Positions 1-12,261 of a DNA stretch of 64,000 nt are shown piece by piece. This DNA is from Paraspadella gotoi. Lineage: Eukaryota > Chaetognatha. The notes under the pieces are model-generated. The model saw only the letters and a list, made by a program, of their open reading frames with translations, did no database searches and was not told the origin of the DNA. Location of the stretch: assembly GCA_051294375.1 (NCBI GenBank), contig CM119266.1, positions 14,674,755 through 14,738,754 of the forward strand. Direction: 5' to 3'. A program made the position numbers and the translations under genes. Each line of letters begins with the position of its first letter. Positions within the stretch are counted from its first letter, which is position 1.

Positions 1-464
1 TTTTTTTTTTCTTTCGTCGGCGATAGAGACAAATAAAAGGAGGAGAGATGGGAAAAGAGAGTAGGCGGAGTGAGAGAGAGAGAGAGAGAACAAAGAAAAG
101 GAGAAAAAGGGGCGGATGAGTTTATAAAACAGAAAGACAGAGAGAGCCTAGGAGTGAGATTGAATTGAGTCCAACTCAGACCACTAATCAGGCGAAGTCT
201 CAATAATGAAGCCCGAAAACCTAAAAAAAAACCTAAAAAAAGAATTTTGCGTCATCGAAATAATTGCGGCGAACTTCTCCAATGTTTTTTTCGCTGAATA
301 AAAGAAAAAAACAGTGACGTGGAAGAGGGAAATTATAGGGGAAATAAATGAAGGGAATAATAAATGTGATGGTTTAATTCTCGTTAAATTGCTGAGCAAA
401 AATAAATGTAATAATTGAATAAAATCGACGCCAGGTTTTGTCGTCACCCGCGGTATCGTGAAAA
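1..464. other. Non-coding flank, purine-rich
   Basis: A/G-rich and AT-rich sequence with short GA runs. I see no gene, RNA or clear regulatory site here. The reverse-strand open frame across it is Ser/Leu-rich because of the neighbouring GA tract and is not a gene. Confidence 0.6.
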
Positions 465-465
465 A

Positions 466-543
<78 letters not shown>

Positions 544-582
544 AGAAGGAGAGAGAGAGATAAAGAGAAGAGAGAGGGGCAA
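465..582. repeat. (GA)n microsatellite, interrupted
   Basis: About 118 bp of GAGAGA interrupted by occasional extra A or G bases (GAAGAG, GAGGAG). It yields an Arg/Glu frame on plus and a Ser/Leu frame on minus, neither of which is a gene. Confidence 0.95.
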
Positions 583-727
583 ATATTTGCCGATGAAGAC
601 GTTCGAGAGGCCACCTTTCGATGGCTTAACGTGAAAATCTCGGGGTTTTTGAAAAAAAAAAAAAGGAAACTAAAATGAAAGGAAAGAAAAATATGACAAA
701 AACAAACATTAGTCCGAATTATCGTTT

Positions 728-728
<1 letters not shown>

Positions 729-822
<94 letters not shown>
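729..822. repeat. (GA)n microsatellite, nearly pure
   Basis: About 46 uninterrupted GA units. Such purity suggests a young or still mutable array. It is one of the longest perfect dinucleotide tracts in the window. Confidence 0.97.
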
Positions 823-825
<3 letters not shown>

Positions 826-1040
826 AGATAGAAGCGAAATTTAAAGAGAAATTCTTAGCGACATAAAACACCAGAACAGAACATTTTCACATAAATACTT
901 TTCCTCGAGAAAACAAATTTAAAGAAAGTTTTACAAAAAAAAAGGATAAAGAATTTAAAGAGGGGGGGGGAAATTGGTAGAGAGGGAAGAAAAGAAAGTA
1001 GGAAGACGTGTTCTGTTTGGAGAAAATTTTTTTTGTTGCC

Positions 1041-1660
1041 AAATGCCAAATTGCGTAGTCGGTAACAACCGAAAGGGATATTCCGCTCTCATTGCCAGAC
1101 CGGGTTTTTTTTCTTCCTCCGAAATCCCATTAATCCTTTAATTTCCAACACAGAAGGTAGAAACATCCTTATACCAATTTATCTGTTACACATTGTATTC
1201 TTTTTCAAGAGAAAGAATTTGAACGAGGAACCCTAATTCATTTTAATTTAAAAAATAGTTTTATGGATATATACAAAGACGAAAACTCATTAAATAACAG
1301 TTTATATTGGAGTTGAGAATATTCTAGTGATTATTTTTAAAAAAATTAGTAAGCGAGACGCGTCGATTCGTTGTTTAAACTTTTCAATCATTTTTGCGAC
1401 TCAAAATATTTTTTTTTCTCTTCTAATAAAAAAAAGAAGTTTGCAACGATCCAATTTTTTTTTTCATCAGCAATTTCCGGTTCGTTATTTAATTCTGAAA
1501 AAAAAAGAGCTAAACCAACAAGAGTTATAAAATAAATTAAATATTTTTTTTCTCCTTTTCTTTTTTTCTAAATATTTTTCTGGCAACAGAGTAAATTAAA
1601 ACAAATGAGAAACGATCAAATCCGTCATTCAATATTAGCGATGAATGTTTTTTATCCGAG
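1041..1660. other. AT-rich stretch, no gene seen
   Basis: AT-rich unique sequence with T-runs and A-runs. A start codon at 1043 opens a short frame (MPNCVVGNN...) that resembles the start of a THAP finger, but the required second Cys and C2CH spacing are absent. I see no supported gene. Confidence 0.6.
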
Positions 1661-1708
1661 TTATTTATATGAAAGATTTGGGCGAAAGGAAGGGAAGGGG
1701 AAATAAAG

Positions 1709-1822
1709 TATAGAGAGACGAGAGAGAGAGAGAGAGAGACGAGAAGAGAGAGATAGAGAGGAGTAGAGAGAGAGAGCGAGACGATAGAGAGGAGAGATGG
1801 AGAAGAGAGAGAGAGAGAGACT
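1709..1822. repeat. Degenerate (GA)n microsatellite
   Basis: GA array broken by GACGAGA, GATAGA and GAAGAG variants over about 110 bp. It looks older than the pure tract at 729-822. Confidence 0.9.
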
Positions 1823-2037
1823 CAACATTCTCGATCGATCGACAAATATCCCTAAACAAACTAAGAGTTAATAACTTCAATACGAAGAATCTGTAAGCAC
1901 TCTATTTTTAAAAAAAAAAAGATAAGAAGCATTTTAATCTCGCCAGTATAAACCCATTATGTTATTTAAAAAGTAATACGTTTCAAGTTGTCATTTTGAC
2001 ATCTCTAGACCATCTAAGATACGTAAAATAACTACAG

Positions 2038-2160
2038 TTGAGAAATGACATTTAGAGAGGAAATGACATTTCGGAGAGAAAATGACATGTTGAGAAATGA
2101 CATTCCGGAAAACTGACGTTCAGGGAAAATGAGTCTTTGAGAAATGGCATGGCGTGACAT
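2038..2160 (+). repeat. Degenerate ~21-bp minisatellite (GAGAAATGACATTT)
   Basis: Five to six imperfect units sharing the core GAGAAATGACAT, starting near 2039, 2058, 2079, 2092 and 2139, with variable 3' halves. There is no coding frame through it. The sequence is diverged enough to be an old array and, unlike the downstream blocks, it is not part of the noisy duplicated region. Confidence 0.75.
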
Positions 2161-2616
2161 CTCCGCAATAGCGGAAGTCAGTATGGCCTTTGAATCTCTT
2201 ACCTGCAATTTCGTCGACGGCGAAGAGATGGCATGAACGGGAGAGAAAGAAGAAAACAAGAGGAGGGGGAAAAAGGGAAGGGAGACTTAGAGGGTGACGC
2301 GGATACAAGGATATATAAATACTATAATTCATTTTAAAATCCATTCTTTGGTCGAAATTGGGTTATGTACACGATTTTCGTCAAATTTTTGGCAACCCTA
2401 GTAGATCAATATTCTTACAACAAGAAGTCATTAAGCTGAACTTGTAAAAAAAAAAAGACTAAACTTAGTAATCTAAAGTAATCATGATCTTCTTCAATCT
2501 CATTTCATTTATTATTTATCTGCGTCGCCATTGCAAAAATTGACGTAATTTATGCTAAAATAGCGTGACCTTCTTTTGCCGACTTTAACCGTTCCAGGAA
2601 AGTATGCCTAGTATTA

Positions 2617-3636
2617 TCCGCTCTCTTCCTTCTCTCTCTCCTCTCTCTTCTTCTCTCTCGTCTTCGTTCTCGTCTTCCTCTCTTCTCATAGAAACTTCCA
2701 AATTATAAATTAGCAGGTGTCCGCTATATGCGTTCATAAGTCGGAAAAAATGCATAAACGTTGATTCACAATCATTCCGCCAAGATATCTCATGAGTTTT
2801 CTTCTACCAGAATTTGGAAACTTTGCAAAAAATGTCCATGAGCGCTTCCTAGTTGTACAGACTTTTTTAATTTTAGAAAACTTTATGGTGCAGTTTCCTT
2901 TAAATGATTGCATGAGACACTGGGTCAAACTCAGGTTTTGTAAAGCGCTAAAAATACAATTGAGACTTTGTTAAAAAGACATTAGATCTCTGGAGTTGCC
3001 ATCAAAAATTTTCAAATTTATTTCCTGATTTTAAATTAAATCCCAAATATTTCCACGCTCACTCTCTCTATAGGACATGAGTCAACTTGTAGTTGTTCAG
3101 ACCCAATACTTTTAAATAGTTCAACAAAATTTCATACATCTCTGATGAGTTTTTGACCAAACGGTCGTTTTTTCAAAATTTTCGTGGGCGCTCAATCGCG
3201 GAAAAACAGCGCCCCCCCAAAAAAAAGAACAAAGGACTTTACTATACGAAGGGGAGCGGAGAAGAGTCTAAAAATAGGTTAAATTAATGGGACCCAATAT
3301 TAAAGTACGTATATAATATATATAGTTACAGTATAACCAGTTAGTATTTTATATGCGTGTTTACAGCAGATTCTCTTGCATCGGTTGTTGATTGTTTACT
3401 CTAGATTCTGTAATTCTGTTCCATCTCCAACGCGCTGCTCCTTTAACCCGACCCCGAATCGCACCTCGTCCTACTTTCCTGACCTTTTATCAATCACTCA
3501 CCCTTTTTTTCTGCTTTCAACTTATTAAAACCTTTCCCTCTCCCCCTTTCTTTCTGTTTGGCTGCCTCGTCTCCACCCCCGTTTCTATTCATAGCGGCAA
3601 AAATCCATTAACTTTTTTTTGTGAGCTTTTCTGCCT
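2617..3636 (+). other. Block A, contig copy
   Basis: This CT-rich start and about 0.9 kb of AT-rich sequence reappears in noisier form at 3637-4560 and 7060-7980: the same order of words (TTCTACCAGAATTTG, GTAAAGCGCTAAAAATACAA, AACGGTCGTTTTTTC, GGGAGCGGAGAAGAGTCTA) with many small indels. No long open frame survives. It ends abruptly at about 3633 where the next copy begins. The A-rich and C-run features resemble transposon-end sequence, but no transposase is visible. Confidence 0.8.
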
Positions 3637-4753
3637 CTCTCTGTCTCTTACTGCCTCCTCTCCTCTCTCATCTCCTCTCCATTCACAATTTCCAATATAA
3701 ATTCAGGGTCTAATAAATGGCTCAATCGGAAAAATGACATAACGTTGATTCAAAAACTCATTCCGCCAAAGAATCTCATTGAAAGTTCTCTTCTACCAGA
3801 ATTTGACTTGCAATAAATACCAATAGAGCGCTTTCCTAAATGATTTGCATTAGAACATGCAAATCAGGTTTGTAAAGCGCTAAAAATACAATTTGAGGAC
3901 CTTGGTTTATATAAGACACTTATCTGGAGTTGCATCAAATTCAAATTTATTTCTGATTTTACAATTAATCCCAATATTCCACGCCTACTCTTCACTACTT
4001 ATGGACATCCCATCAACTTGTAGTCTGTTCAGACCGCAATAGTAAATAGTTCAAGCAAAATTTCATACATCTCTGAGAGTTTTTGACAAACGGTCGTTTT
4101 TTCGGAAAATTTTCGTGCGGCCGCTCAATCGCGACAACAGAGCCCCCCCCAAAAAAAGAACAAAGGACTTTTACTATACGAAGGGGAGCGGAGAAGAGTC
4201 TAAAATAGGCCTAAATTAATGGGACCATATTAAAGTACGTTATAATATCATATAGTTACAGTATAACCAAGTTAGTATTTTATATGCCGTGTTTATACAA
4301 GCAGCGATCTCTTGCATTCGTTGCTTGATGTTTACTCTAGATTCTGTAAATTTCTTGTATCCATACTCCAACGCGCTGCTCCTACTTACACAGCCGCACC
4401 CGAATCGCACCTCGTCCTACTTCCTGAACCTTTACTCAATCACCATGCACCCTTTGTTTTTATGCCTTTCAAACTTATTAAAACCTTTCCCTCCTCATCC
4501 CCTTTCTTTCTGTTTGCTGCCTCGTCTCCACCCCCGTTTCTATTCAATAGCGGCAAAACCATTAACTTTTTTTGTGAGCTTTTTCTGCCTTTTTTTTTTG
4601 CCAATCGGTTATTCCATTCGCCCTTTGACTTTTTTTTTTTGGTTCAGCCATAATGTTGTACATTTTAAGATTGAATATAATCTTATCTTATCTAAGTCAG
4701 ACTGTCTTCCATCTTGTCTGTCTCGTTAACTCTCTCCTGTCTCTGTCTCTGTC

Positions 4754-4792
<39 letters not shown>

Positions 4793-4869
4793 TTCTCTTC
4801 ATGCCTCGCTTCTCTCTCGTCTCTCTCTCCTCACGATTCCATTGGAACTCTATCCTCCCTAAACAAACT
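3637..4869 (+). repeat. Block B, 1,233-bp exact duplicate of 7060-8292
   Basis: From 3637 to 4869 this block matches 7060-8292 at a constant offset of 3,423 bases; I saw no mismatch, and the frames read from it are identical. The first ~920 bp is a noisy restatement of block A (2.72-3.63 kb). It ends exactly at a 25-N gap, whereas the second copy reads straight on. Exact identity next to a gap and beside noisy copies argues for the same read consensus being inserted twice rather than a recent segmental duplication. Confidence 0.9.
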
Positions 4870-4894
4870 NNNNNNNNNNNNNNNNNNNNNNNNN
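4870..4894. other. Assembly gap, 25 N
   Basis: Exactly 25 N. The sequence on both sides (AAACAAACT / CTCCCCCTTCTC) is joined without a gap in the second copy at 8284-8300, so nothing substantial appears to be missing here. Confidence 0.99.
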
Positions 4895-4965
4895 CTCCCC
4901 CTTCTCATTCTCTCTCTCTTTCTCTCGTCTCTCGGCTCCGATATAAAATGTAAGAATTTATCGTC

Positions 4966-5030
4966 GGGATAAATCAGGCGTCCTGCCCCTTAAAAATCAG
5001 GCGTCCTGCTCCCGCGCCCTTAAAAACGTC
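4966..5030 (+). repeat. Tandem pair, ~25 bp
   Basis: AATCAGGCGTCCTGC...CCTTAAAA occurs twice back to back. The noisy copy at 8367-8425 keeps the same arrangement, so the duplication is real at the locus even though the copies around it are not. Confidence 0.7.
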
Positions 5031-5732
5031 CCTCGGATAGTTTACGGTCCAAAAACCTGCGCGGAGTAATTTCTACGTTTTCCATTCACGGACGAAATGG
5101 CCGCTTTGTACAGTTTAAAAAAAAACAACCGATATTTATTTTCCGTAATTGTCAAAAATATTGATTTATTTTAATTATTTCGTTCGTTCGATGTAGATTT
5201 TGGTGTATTAATTGCATTAACACCTGAAGCCACCCAAGGGGCGATTCCGTTCATACAGCAGAGCAAGGGAATAGGGAGGGCAAGAGTCCGTCGGTGTGAC
5301 TGTTTAACAGCCTCCACTTTTTCTCTGGTTTGTAATGTGTCCGTACTGATCTAACGAATGTTTAAACTCTGTCTGTATGTCTCCCTGTTTGTTCGTCCTC
5401 GTACGTAGCGTACGTCTGCGTGCGAGTGAGAGAGCGATGCTTTTTTTTCGCCGACGAAGCAAAAAGCAGAAAAGGCGGGATGAAAAAAAAAAGGAGAATA
5501 AAAATTGTTGTGTTTAATGCGTTTTTGCATGAATGGCTCACAGGCGCAAACGCCCATAATAAAAACAAATACGGAGGAACAGACTGTCATTTATTTATTT
5601 ATTTTTCCTGGGTCGTAATAATTTACGGCTTCTCCCTTCGATGCTTCTATATGTATACGGAGAAAATTAATTTTTTTCCTCTATGAAATAAAACTTTTTT
5701 AAATATATATATTTTTAAATTATTTTCTTCCT

Positions 5733-5734
<2 letters not shown>

Positions 5735-5823
<89 letters not shown>
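5735..5823. repeat. (CT)n microsatellite
   Basis: CTCTCT with two single-base interruptions. The noisy counterpart at 9151-9232 has a different length. Confidence 0.95.
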
Positions 5824-5825
<2 letters not shown>

Positions 5826-6179
5826 TTTTTTTCGCTTCGAGCTTCATCGATTCACCTGGCCCGCTCTATTTTTTATTATCGTGTCGTTTTTTACATTTAA
5901 AAAAATATTGTATTTATCCTTTTTTATTACTCTTTTTTCCCCTCTTTTTCTTTCCCACTAGGTTTTTTTCCCTTCTCTCTCTTCTGATTCGAACGAAGTG
6001 ACTCGATTTTTCAAGTGATTGACTTTTGCAGTGAATCAAATCAAATCCCAGTTTTTTTTTCTCTCTCTCGTTGATTTTCCAGAGTCGACAGATCAACACT
6101 GAAGTCTGAAGAGAAAGAAGCAACTCGTTGAATCGAGAACGAAATAAGTACAAGTCCACCTCAACAACCAAACCATGTT

Positions 6180-6181
<2 letters not shown>

Positions 6182-6264
<83 letters not shown>
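6182..6264. repeat. (TC)n microsatellite, ~41 units, pure
   Basis: Uninterrupted TC repeat followed by CCCTCCCCCC. The corresponding places in the copies at 9605-9720, 15395-15475 (inverted) and 17421-17505 are degraded in different ways, which shows how simple repeats collapse in the noisy copies. Confidence 0.97.
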
Positions 6265-6268
<4 letters not shown>

Positions 6269-6639
6269 CCCCCCTCCCCTCCGCTGCCTCCTCTCTTTTA
6301 GTATTCCCTTGTTCCTTTTCACAATCCCATTTCCTCTTTGTCCATCTTCGTTTACGCAAAATGGATTTTCACGCAAATGGACTGGAATAACGTCGATTCT
6401 TTTCTCTCTTTTCTTTTTTATCTTTCTTTCTTTTTTTTTCCTCCCTACTTTTCACTCTTCTTTCTCTCGGCGTTTTCTTTTTTTTTCCCCTCCTTCTCTC
6501 CTCGTTCGTCCGTTGGCTTCTATTTTTAACTTCTCCGTTGATGGTTTCGTAATTTTTATTGTAAGTCGAACTCGTTTACTCCGTTTAGCGGGAGAATTTC
6601 TCGCTATAATGAGTTCTTCTTTTTCTTTTTCTTCTTCGT

Positions 6640-6882
6640 CGTCGTCGTCGTCCTGTTAGTCGTATTCATTGTTGTCGATGCAAATAAAGTCAGAAGCCCA
6701 TTTGAATACTTTTTTTTTGTTGCTTTATAATTCATCCTTGACATTCGCACGACATTGTCGTCGTCGTCATTGACGTCGTCGTCTTCGTTCTCGACTCAAT
6801 CATCGTTTTTTGTCGTCATCGTCGGCTGTTTCGTCGTCGTCGTCATCGTCATCGTCGTCGTCGTCGTCTTCGTTTCGGTGAA
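6640..6882. repeat. (CGT)n/(CAT)n trinucleotide clusters
   Basis: Three runs of CGT with CAT variants (6640-6655, 6755-6795, 6829-6875). Frames through them give poly-Ser, poly-Thr or poly-Arg and are not genes. CAT variants are what CpG deamination of CGT would produce. Confidence 0.9.
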
Positions 6883-7059
6883 ATGGTTGGGCAAACGGGG
6901 AAACTTTGATGGATAATGGATGAGTAAATGGAAAGAGAGAACGCGAAGCCGGAAATTAAAGAAAATAAAAGTCGAGAAAAATTGGGTGGCGGAGAATTTT
7001 GGCAAAATAGTATTTAAAAAGGGTGACATCGAGGTTGGGTGCATTCGGGGAGGGAGTAA

Positions 7060-8176
7060 CTCTCTGTCTCTTACTGCCTCCTCTCCTCTCTCATCTCCTC
7101 TCCATTCACAATTTCCAATATAAATTCAGGGTCTAATAAATGGCTCAATCGGAAAAATGACATAACGTTGATTCAAAAACTCATTCCGCCAAAGAATCTC
7201 ATTGAAAGTTCTCTTCTACCAGAATTTGACTTGCAATAAATACCAATAGAGCGCTTTCCTAAATGATTTGCATTAGAACATGCAAATCAGGTTTGTAAAG
7301 CGCTAAAAATACAATTTGAGGACCTTGGTTTATATAAGACACTTATCTGGAGTTGCATCAAATTCAAATTTATTTCTGATTTTACAATTAATCCCAATAT
7401 TCCACGCCTACTCTTCACTACTTATGGACATCCCATCAACTTGTAGTCTGTTCAGACCGCAATAGTAAATAGTTCAAGCAAAATTTCATACATCTCTGAG
7501 AGTTTTTGACAAACGGTCGTTTTTTCGGAAAATTTTCGTGCGGCCGCTCAATCGCGACAACAGAGCCCCCCCCAAAAAAAGAACAAAGGACTTTTACTAT
7601 ACGAAGGGGAGCGGAGAAGAGTCTAAAATAGGCCTAAATTAATGGGACCATATTAAAGTACGTTATAATATCATATAGTTACAGTATAACCAAGTTAGTA
7701 TTTTATATGCCGTGTTTATACAAGCAGCGATCTCTTGCATTCGTTGCTTGATGTTTACTCTAGATTCTGTAAATTTCTTGTATCCATACTCCAACGCGCT
7801 GCTCCTACTTACACAGCCGCACCCGAATCGCACCTCGTCCTACTTCCTGAACCTTTACTCAATCACCATGCACCCTTTGTTTTTATGCCTTTCAAACTTA
7901 TTAAAACCTTTCCCTCCTCATCCCCTTTCTTTCTGTTTGCTGCCTCGTCTCCACCCCCGTTTCTATTCAATAGCGGCAAAACCATTAACTTTTTTTGTGA
8001 GCTTTTTCTGCCTTTTTTTTTTGCCAATCGGTTATTCCATTCGCCCTTTGACTTTTTTTTTTTGGTTCAGCCATAATGTTGTACATTTTAAGATTGAATA
8101 TAATCTTATCTTATCTAAGTCAGACTGTCTTCCATCTTGTCTGTCTCGTTAACTCTCTCCTGTCTCTGTCTCTGTC

Positions 8177-8215
<39 letters not shown>

Positions 8216-8292
8216 TTCTCTTCATGCCTCGCTTCTCTCTCGTCTCTCTCTCCTCACGATTCCATTGGAACTCTATCCTCCCTAAACAAACT
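7060..8292 (+). repeat. Block C, exact duplicate of block B
   Basis: Matches 3637-4869 base for base as far as I could check. It is joined on its left directly to the middle of block D (at GGGAGTAA) and on its right, without a gap, to a noisy copy of block D. The left join is incompatible with the order seen elsewhere, where GGGAGTAA is followed by GGACAAAAGG and the G-rich minisatellite. Confidence 0.9.
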
Positions 8293-9170
8293 CTCCCCTT
8301 CTCATTCTCTCTCTCTTTCTCTCGTCTCTCGCGTCCGAGATATAAAATGTAAGAATTATCGGTCGGATAAATCAGGCCGTCACCTGCCCCTTAAAATCAG
8401 CGTCCTGCTCCCGCGCCTTAAAAACGTCCCTCGGATAGTTTAACGGGTCCAAAAACCTGCGCGGAGTAAATTTCTCTACGTCTTTCCCATTCACGGACGA
8501 AAATGGCCGCTTTGTAACAGTGTTAAAAAAAAACAACCGATATTATTTTCCGTAATTGTCAAAAAATTGATTTATTTTAAATCTATTCCTTCGTTCGTTC
8601 GATGTAGAAGCTTTGGTTATTAATTGCATCTAACACTGAACCACCCAAGGGGCGGATCCGTTCATACAGCAGAGCAAGGGAATAGGGAGGGCAGAGTCGT
8701 CGGTGTGAACTGTTTAAACAGCACTCCACTTTTTCTCCTGTTTGTAATGTGTCCGTACTGAATCTAACGAAATGTTTAAACTCTGTCTGTATGTCCTCCC
8801 CGTTGTGTTCGCCTCGTACGTAGCGTTACGTCTGCGTGCGAGTAGGAGAGCGATGCTTTTTTTTTTTCGCCGACGAACAAAAGCCAGAAAGGCGGGATGA
8901 AAAAAAAAAGGAGAATAAAAATTGTTTGTGTTTAATCGTTTTTGCATGAATGGTCACAAGGCGCAACGCCATAATAAAAACAAATACGAGGAACAGACTG
9001 TCATTTATTTATTTAATTTTTCTGCGGTCGTAATAATTTACGGCTTCTCTCGTTGATTTTATATGTATACGGAGAAAATTAATTTTTTCCTCTATGAAAC
9101 TAAAACTTTTACAATATTATATTTTTAAATTATTTTTTCCTTCCTTATTCCTCTCTCTCTCTCTCTCATC

Positions 9171-9227
<57 letters not shown>

Positions 9228-10535
9228 CTCTCTTTTTTTCGCTTCGCCTTCATGCGATCACCTGACCGCTCTAAATTTTTTAATTACTCGTGTCGTTTTT
9301 ACATTTAAAAAAATATTTGTATTTAATCCTTTTTTTTATTACTCTTGTTTTCCCCGCCTCGTTTTCCTTTCCCCACTAGGTCTTTTTTCCCTTCTCTCTC
9401 TTCTGATTCGAACGAAAGTGACTCGATTTTTCAAAGTGATTGACTTTTGCAGTGAATAAAATCAAATCCCTAGTTTTTTTTTCTCTCTCTGTTGATTTTC
9501 CAGAGTCGACAGATCAACACTGAAGTCTGAAAGAAAGAAAGCAACTCGTTGAATCGAGAACGAAATAAGTACAAGTCCACCTCAACAACCAAACATGTTA
9601 ATTCCTCTCCTCTTCATCTCTCTTCTCTCTCGCTCATCTCTCTCTCTCTCGTCTCTCTCCTCTCTCTCATCTCTCTCTCGCTCTCCGTCTCTCATCTCTT
9701 TCTCTCTCTCTCTCTCGGCTCCCCCCTCCCCTCCCTGCCTCCTCTCTTTTAGTATTTCCCGTTGTTCCTTTTCACAATCCATTTCCTCTTGTCATCTTCG
9801 TTTAACGCAAAATGATTTTCAAACTAGCAAACTGGAACTGGAATAACGTCGATTTCTTTCTCTCTTTTCTTTTTATCCTTTCCTTTCTTTTTTTTTCCCT
9901 CCCTACTTTTCACTCTTCTTTTCTCTCGCGCGTTTTCTCTTTTTTTTCTCCCCTCCTTGCCTCTCCTCGTTCGTCGTTGGCTTCTAATTTTAACTTCTCC
10001 GTTGATGGTTTCGTAATTTTATTGTAAGTCGAACTCGTTTACCCTCCGTTTTAGCGGGAAGATTTTCTCGCTATAAATGAGTTCTTCTTTCTTCCTTTTC
10101 TTCTTCGCTTATCTCGTCTGTTAGTCGTATTCATTGTGTCGATGCAAATAAAGTCAGAAGCCATTTGAATACTTTTTTTTTGGTTGGCTTTTTATAAATC
10201 ATCCTTGACATTCGCACGACATTGTTCGTCGTCGTCATTGACGTCGTCGTCTTCGTTCTCGACTCAAATCAATGCGTTTTTGGTCGTCCCATCGTCGGCT
10301 TTTCGTCGTCGTCTGTCATCGTCATCGTCGTCGTCGTCGCTTCGTTTCGGTGAAATGGTATGGCAAACGGGGAAACTTTATTGATGGATAATGGATGAGT
10401 AAATGAAAGAGAAACGCGAGCCGGACAATTAAAAGAAAATAAAAGTCGAGAAAAATTGGGTGGCGGAGAATTTTGGCAAAAATAAGTATTAAAAAGGGTG
10501 ACATCGCGAGTTGGGTGAATTCCGGGGAGGGAGTA
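8293..10535 (+). repeat. Block E, noisy copy of block D
   Basis: Collinear with 4895-7059, with frequent 1-3 base insertions and deletions, often in homopolymers, and few substitutions. This error spectrum is that of raw single-molecule reads. Unlike block D it continues past GGGAGTAA into the G-rich minisatellite, so it shows the true order at the locus. Confidence 0.85.
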
Positions 10536-10860
10536 AAAGCGGACAAAAGGTTGGGGGAAGCCTGGGCGAAGCTGGGGTAACGGCTGGGGGTAGATGGCGA
10601 AGGCTGGGGTAAAGGCGAAGGCTGGGGGTAAGGCTGGCGGTAGCGAAGGCGGAAGGCGAAGGGGGTAAGGCTGGGGTGAGGCGAAGGCTGGGGTAAGGCT
10701 GGGGTAAGGCGACGCTGGGGTAAGGCGTAGGGATGAAGGCTGGGTGTGAAGGCGAAGGCTGGGGTAAGGGGGAGGGCTGGGGTAAGGCGTACGAAGGCTG
10801 GGGGTGAAGGCAGATGGGGTAAGGCGGAAGGCAGTGGGTAAGGCTGGGGTAAAGGCGAAG
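10536..10860 (+). repeat. G-rich minisatellite, 11/17-bp units
   Basis: Units AAGGCTGGGGT (11 bp) and AAGGCGAAGGCTGGGGT (17 bp) alternate irregularly. GGGG runs about every 11-17 bases make the plus strand a strong candidate for G-quadruplex formation. Other copies lie at 18301-18578 (plus) and 13346-13450, 13969-14252 and 14278-14595 (inverted). Confidence 0.9.
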
Positions 10861-11644
10861 GAAACGACAGAACCGAACCGGAGATTACGACTCAGTTTTC
10901 CGATGAATTTTTTCGGCCAGACGAAGAACTTTTTAGGTAAAATCGAAAAGACAGAAACCTGGAGCGAAGCGTTAATCTAGCAATCAAAAAATACAGTACA
11001 AACATAATATTAGTACATAAATTCGTAATAAGTTAATAATTGGAAATCTTAAATACTACTATAAAAAAAAAAACCCTTTCGAATAAACGGCCTAAAAAAA
11101 GAGAGAGAAAAAAGTCGAAACTGGAGGAGAACACAAGAAACTGGGAGCGACTGAGTCCCGCGCCACGATGAGGAGGAGGGGGAGGTAAAGAAGTAAGCGA
11201 AGAACAGAGAGGAAAGGAAAAGGAGGAAAGGAAAAGGAGAAAAGATGGGACGAACAAAGGAGTTCTGATAAGCGAAGAAATTTGAATAATCGCCTTCTAC
11301 GCTCCAAGCCCCGTTCATCAAAGGATCGCGGGGCGAGAAAAGGCTGGGTGGGTTGTTTGGTTCCTGGTTTTTTGAGGGTAAGGTTTGGGCGGTGATGAAG
11401 GTGAGTGATAAGGTTGGTGGCGTTCCGGTAAATAAGATTCGGGGGCCGGGGAAAGAGTTAGGGAGTTCAGCGAACCGGGTACCACGGAACGAAAACTTGT
11501 TGAGACCCCATCGGCGCTCACCGCCGTCTTTTGCCAAAACGGGTGAGTGACGTCGAGGGTGAGAAAAGATCGGGTAACTCGCCGACGTCGAACGAACAAC
11601 AGACGAAAACTTGAGAAGTGAAGTCGATAACGAAGGATGAATGA

Positions 11645-11935
11645 TGACAGAAGAAAGAAAAGAAAGAAACGAAGATTAAACGAAAGAATGAATGACAAAA
11701 GGAAGAAAAGAAAGAAGAAAGATTGAAACGAAAGATGATGACAAGGAAGAAAAGAAAGAACGAAAGATGAACGAAAGATGATGACAAAAGGAAGAAAAGA
11801 GAGAACGAAATATGAACGAAAGATGATGACAAAAGGAAAAAAGAGAAGCGAAAGTTTACGAAGAGATGACTGACAAAGGATAGAAAAGAAAGAAACGAAG
11901 ATGAACGAAAAGATGATGACAAATGAACGAAGGCT
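11645..11935 (+). repeat. 45-bp minisatellite, copy 1
   Basis: Imperfect units built on AAGGAAGAAAAGAAAG + AACGAAAGATGAACG + AAAGATGATGACAA. Period 45 gives a 15-residue Ser/Phe-rich repeat on the minus strand that is not a protein. The same array lies at 16203-16502 and 19345-19628. Confidence 0.85.
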
Positions 11936-12192
11936 AGCTAAGTAAGAGACGTAGTACTAATAGGGAAAAAAGAAACGTAGTTCGTCTATGAAATTATTTA
12001 TGAAATTGAAATTTTTATGATGATTGAAACCAATTTGCATACAGCAAAATGCGCTCTTATGTCAATAATTAAAACTTAGAAAAAAATAATTAATGGAATA
12101 AAATAAAAAGTAATTGAGGTCGAAGGTCAAACTAATGAAAGCCGAGGAATGTGAAATTATCACATGAATTCACATTGAGCTCGGATAAGTAA

Positions 12193-12200
12193 TATATAAG
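12193..12200 (+). promoter_or_regulatory. TATA-like box (TATATAAG)
   Basis: TATATAAG lies 69 bases before the start codon at 12262, a reasonable spacing for a short 5' leader. The word is kept in copy 3 (19889-19896) and, with one base lost, in copy 2 (near 16771). This is the only place in the duplicated locus where TATA, a start codon and a splice donor line up. Confidence 0.4.
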
Positions 12201-12261
12201 TCCGCAAGCGACTTCGAGGAAAAGTGAAGCTGTTTTACGCTTCGTCGAAACCAAATCAGCC

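Larger units (their letters stand above)
4895..7059 (+). other. Block D, probably the least noisy copy of a 2.2-kb segment
   Basis: Unique-looking contig sequence that reappears at 8293-10535 with dense small indels, partly at 17421-18300, and inverted at 14596-15475. It contains a 25-bp direct duplication (4968-5030), CT tracts, and (CGT)n clusters near 6640, 6760 and 6840. A 25-codon frame at 5097 (MAALYSLKKNNRYLF...) has an acceptable start context but no recognised homology. The block stops at GGGAGTAA, where the inserted copy of block B begins. Confidence 0.75.

Noticed and set aside
1043-1135. THAP zinc finger start (MPNCVVGNN...)
   Set aside because: Only the first Cys is present; no second Cys, His or AVPTIF-like motif follows before the stop.
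2640-8292. Three-copy DNA transposon (blocks A, B, C)
   Set aside because: Copies are contiguous, differ by read-like indels, end at gaps, and show neither terminal inverted repeats nor a transposase.
11353-11550. A 65-codon frame with MKVSDKVGGVPVNK
   Set aside because: Comparison with copies 2 and 3 shows the frame depends on indels; the consensus stops within about ten codons.
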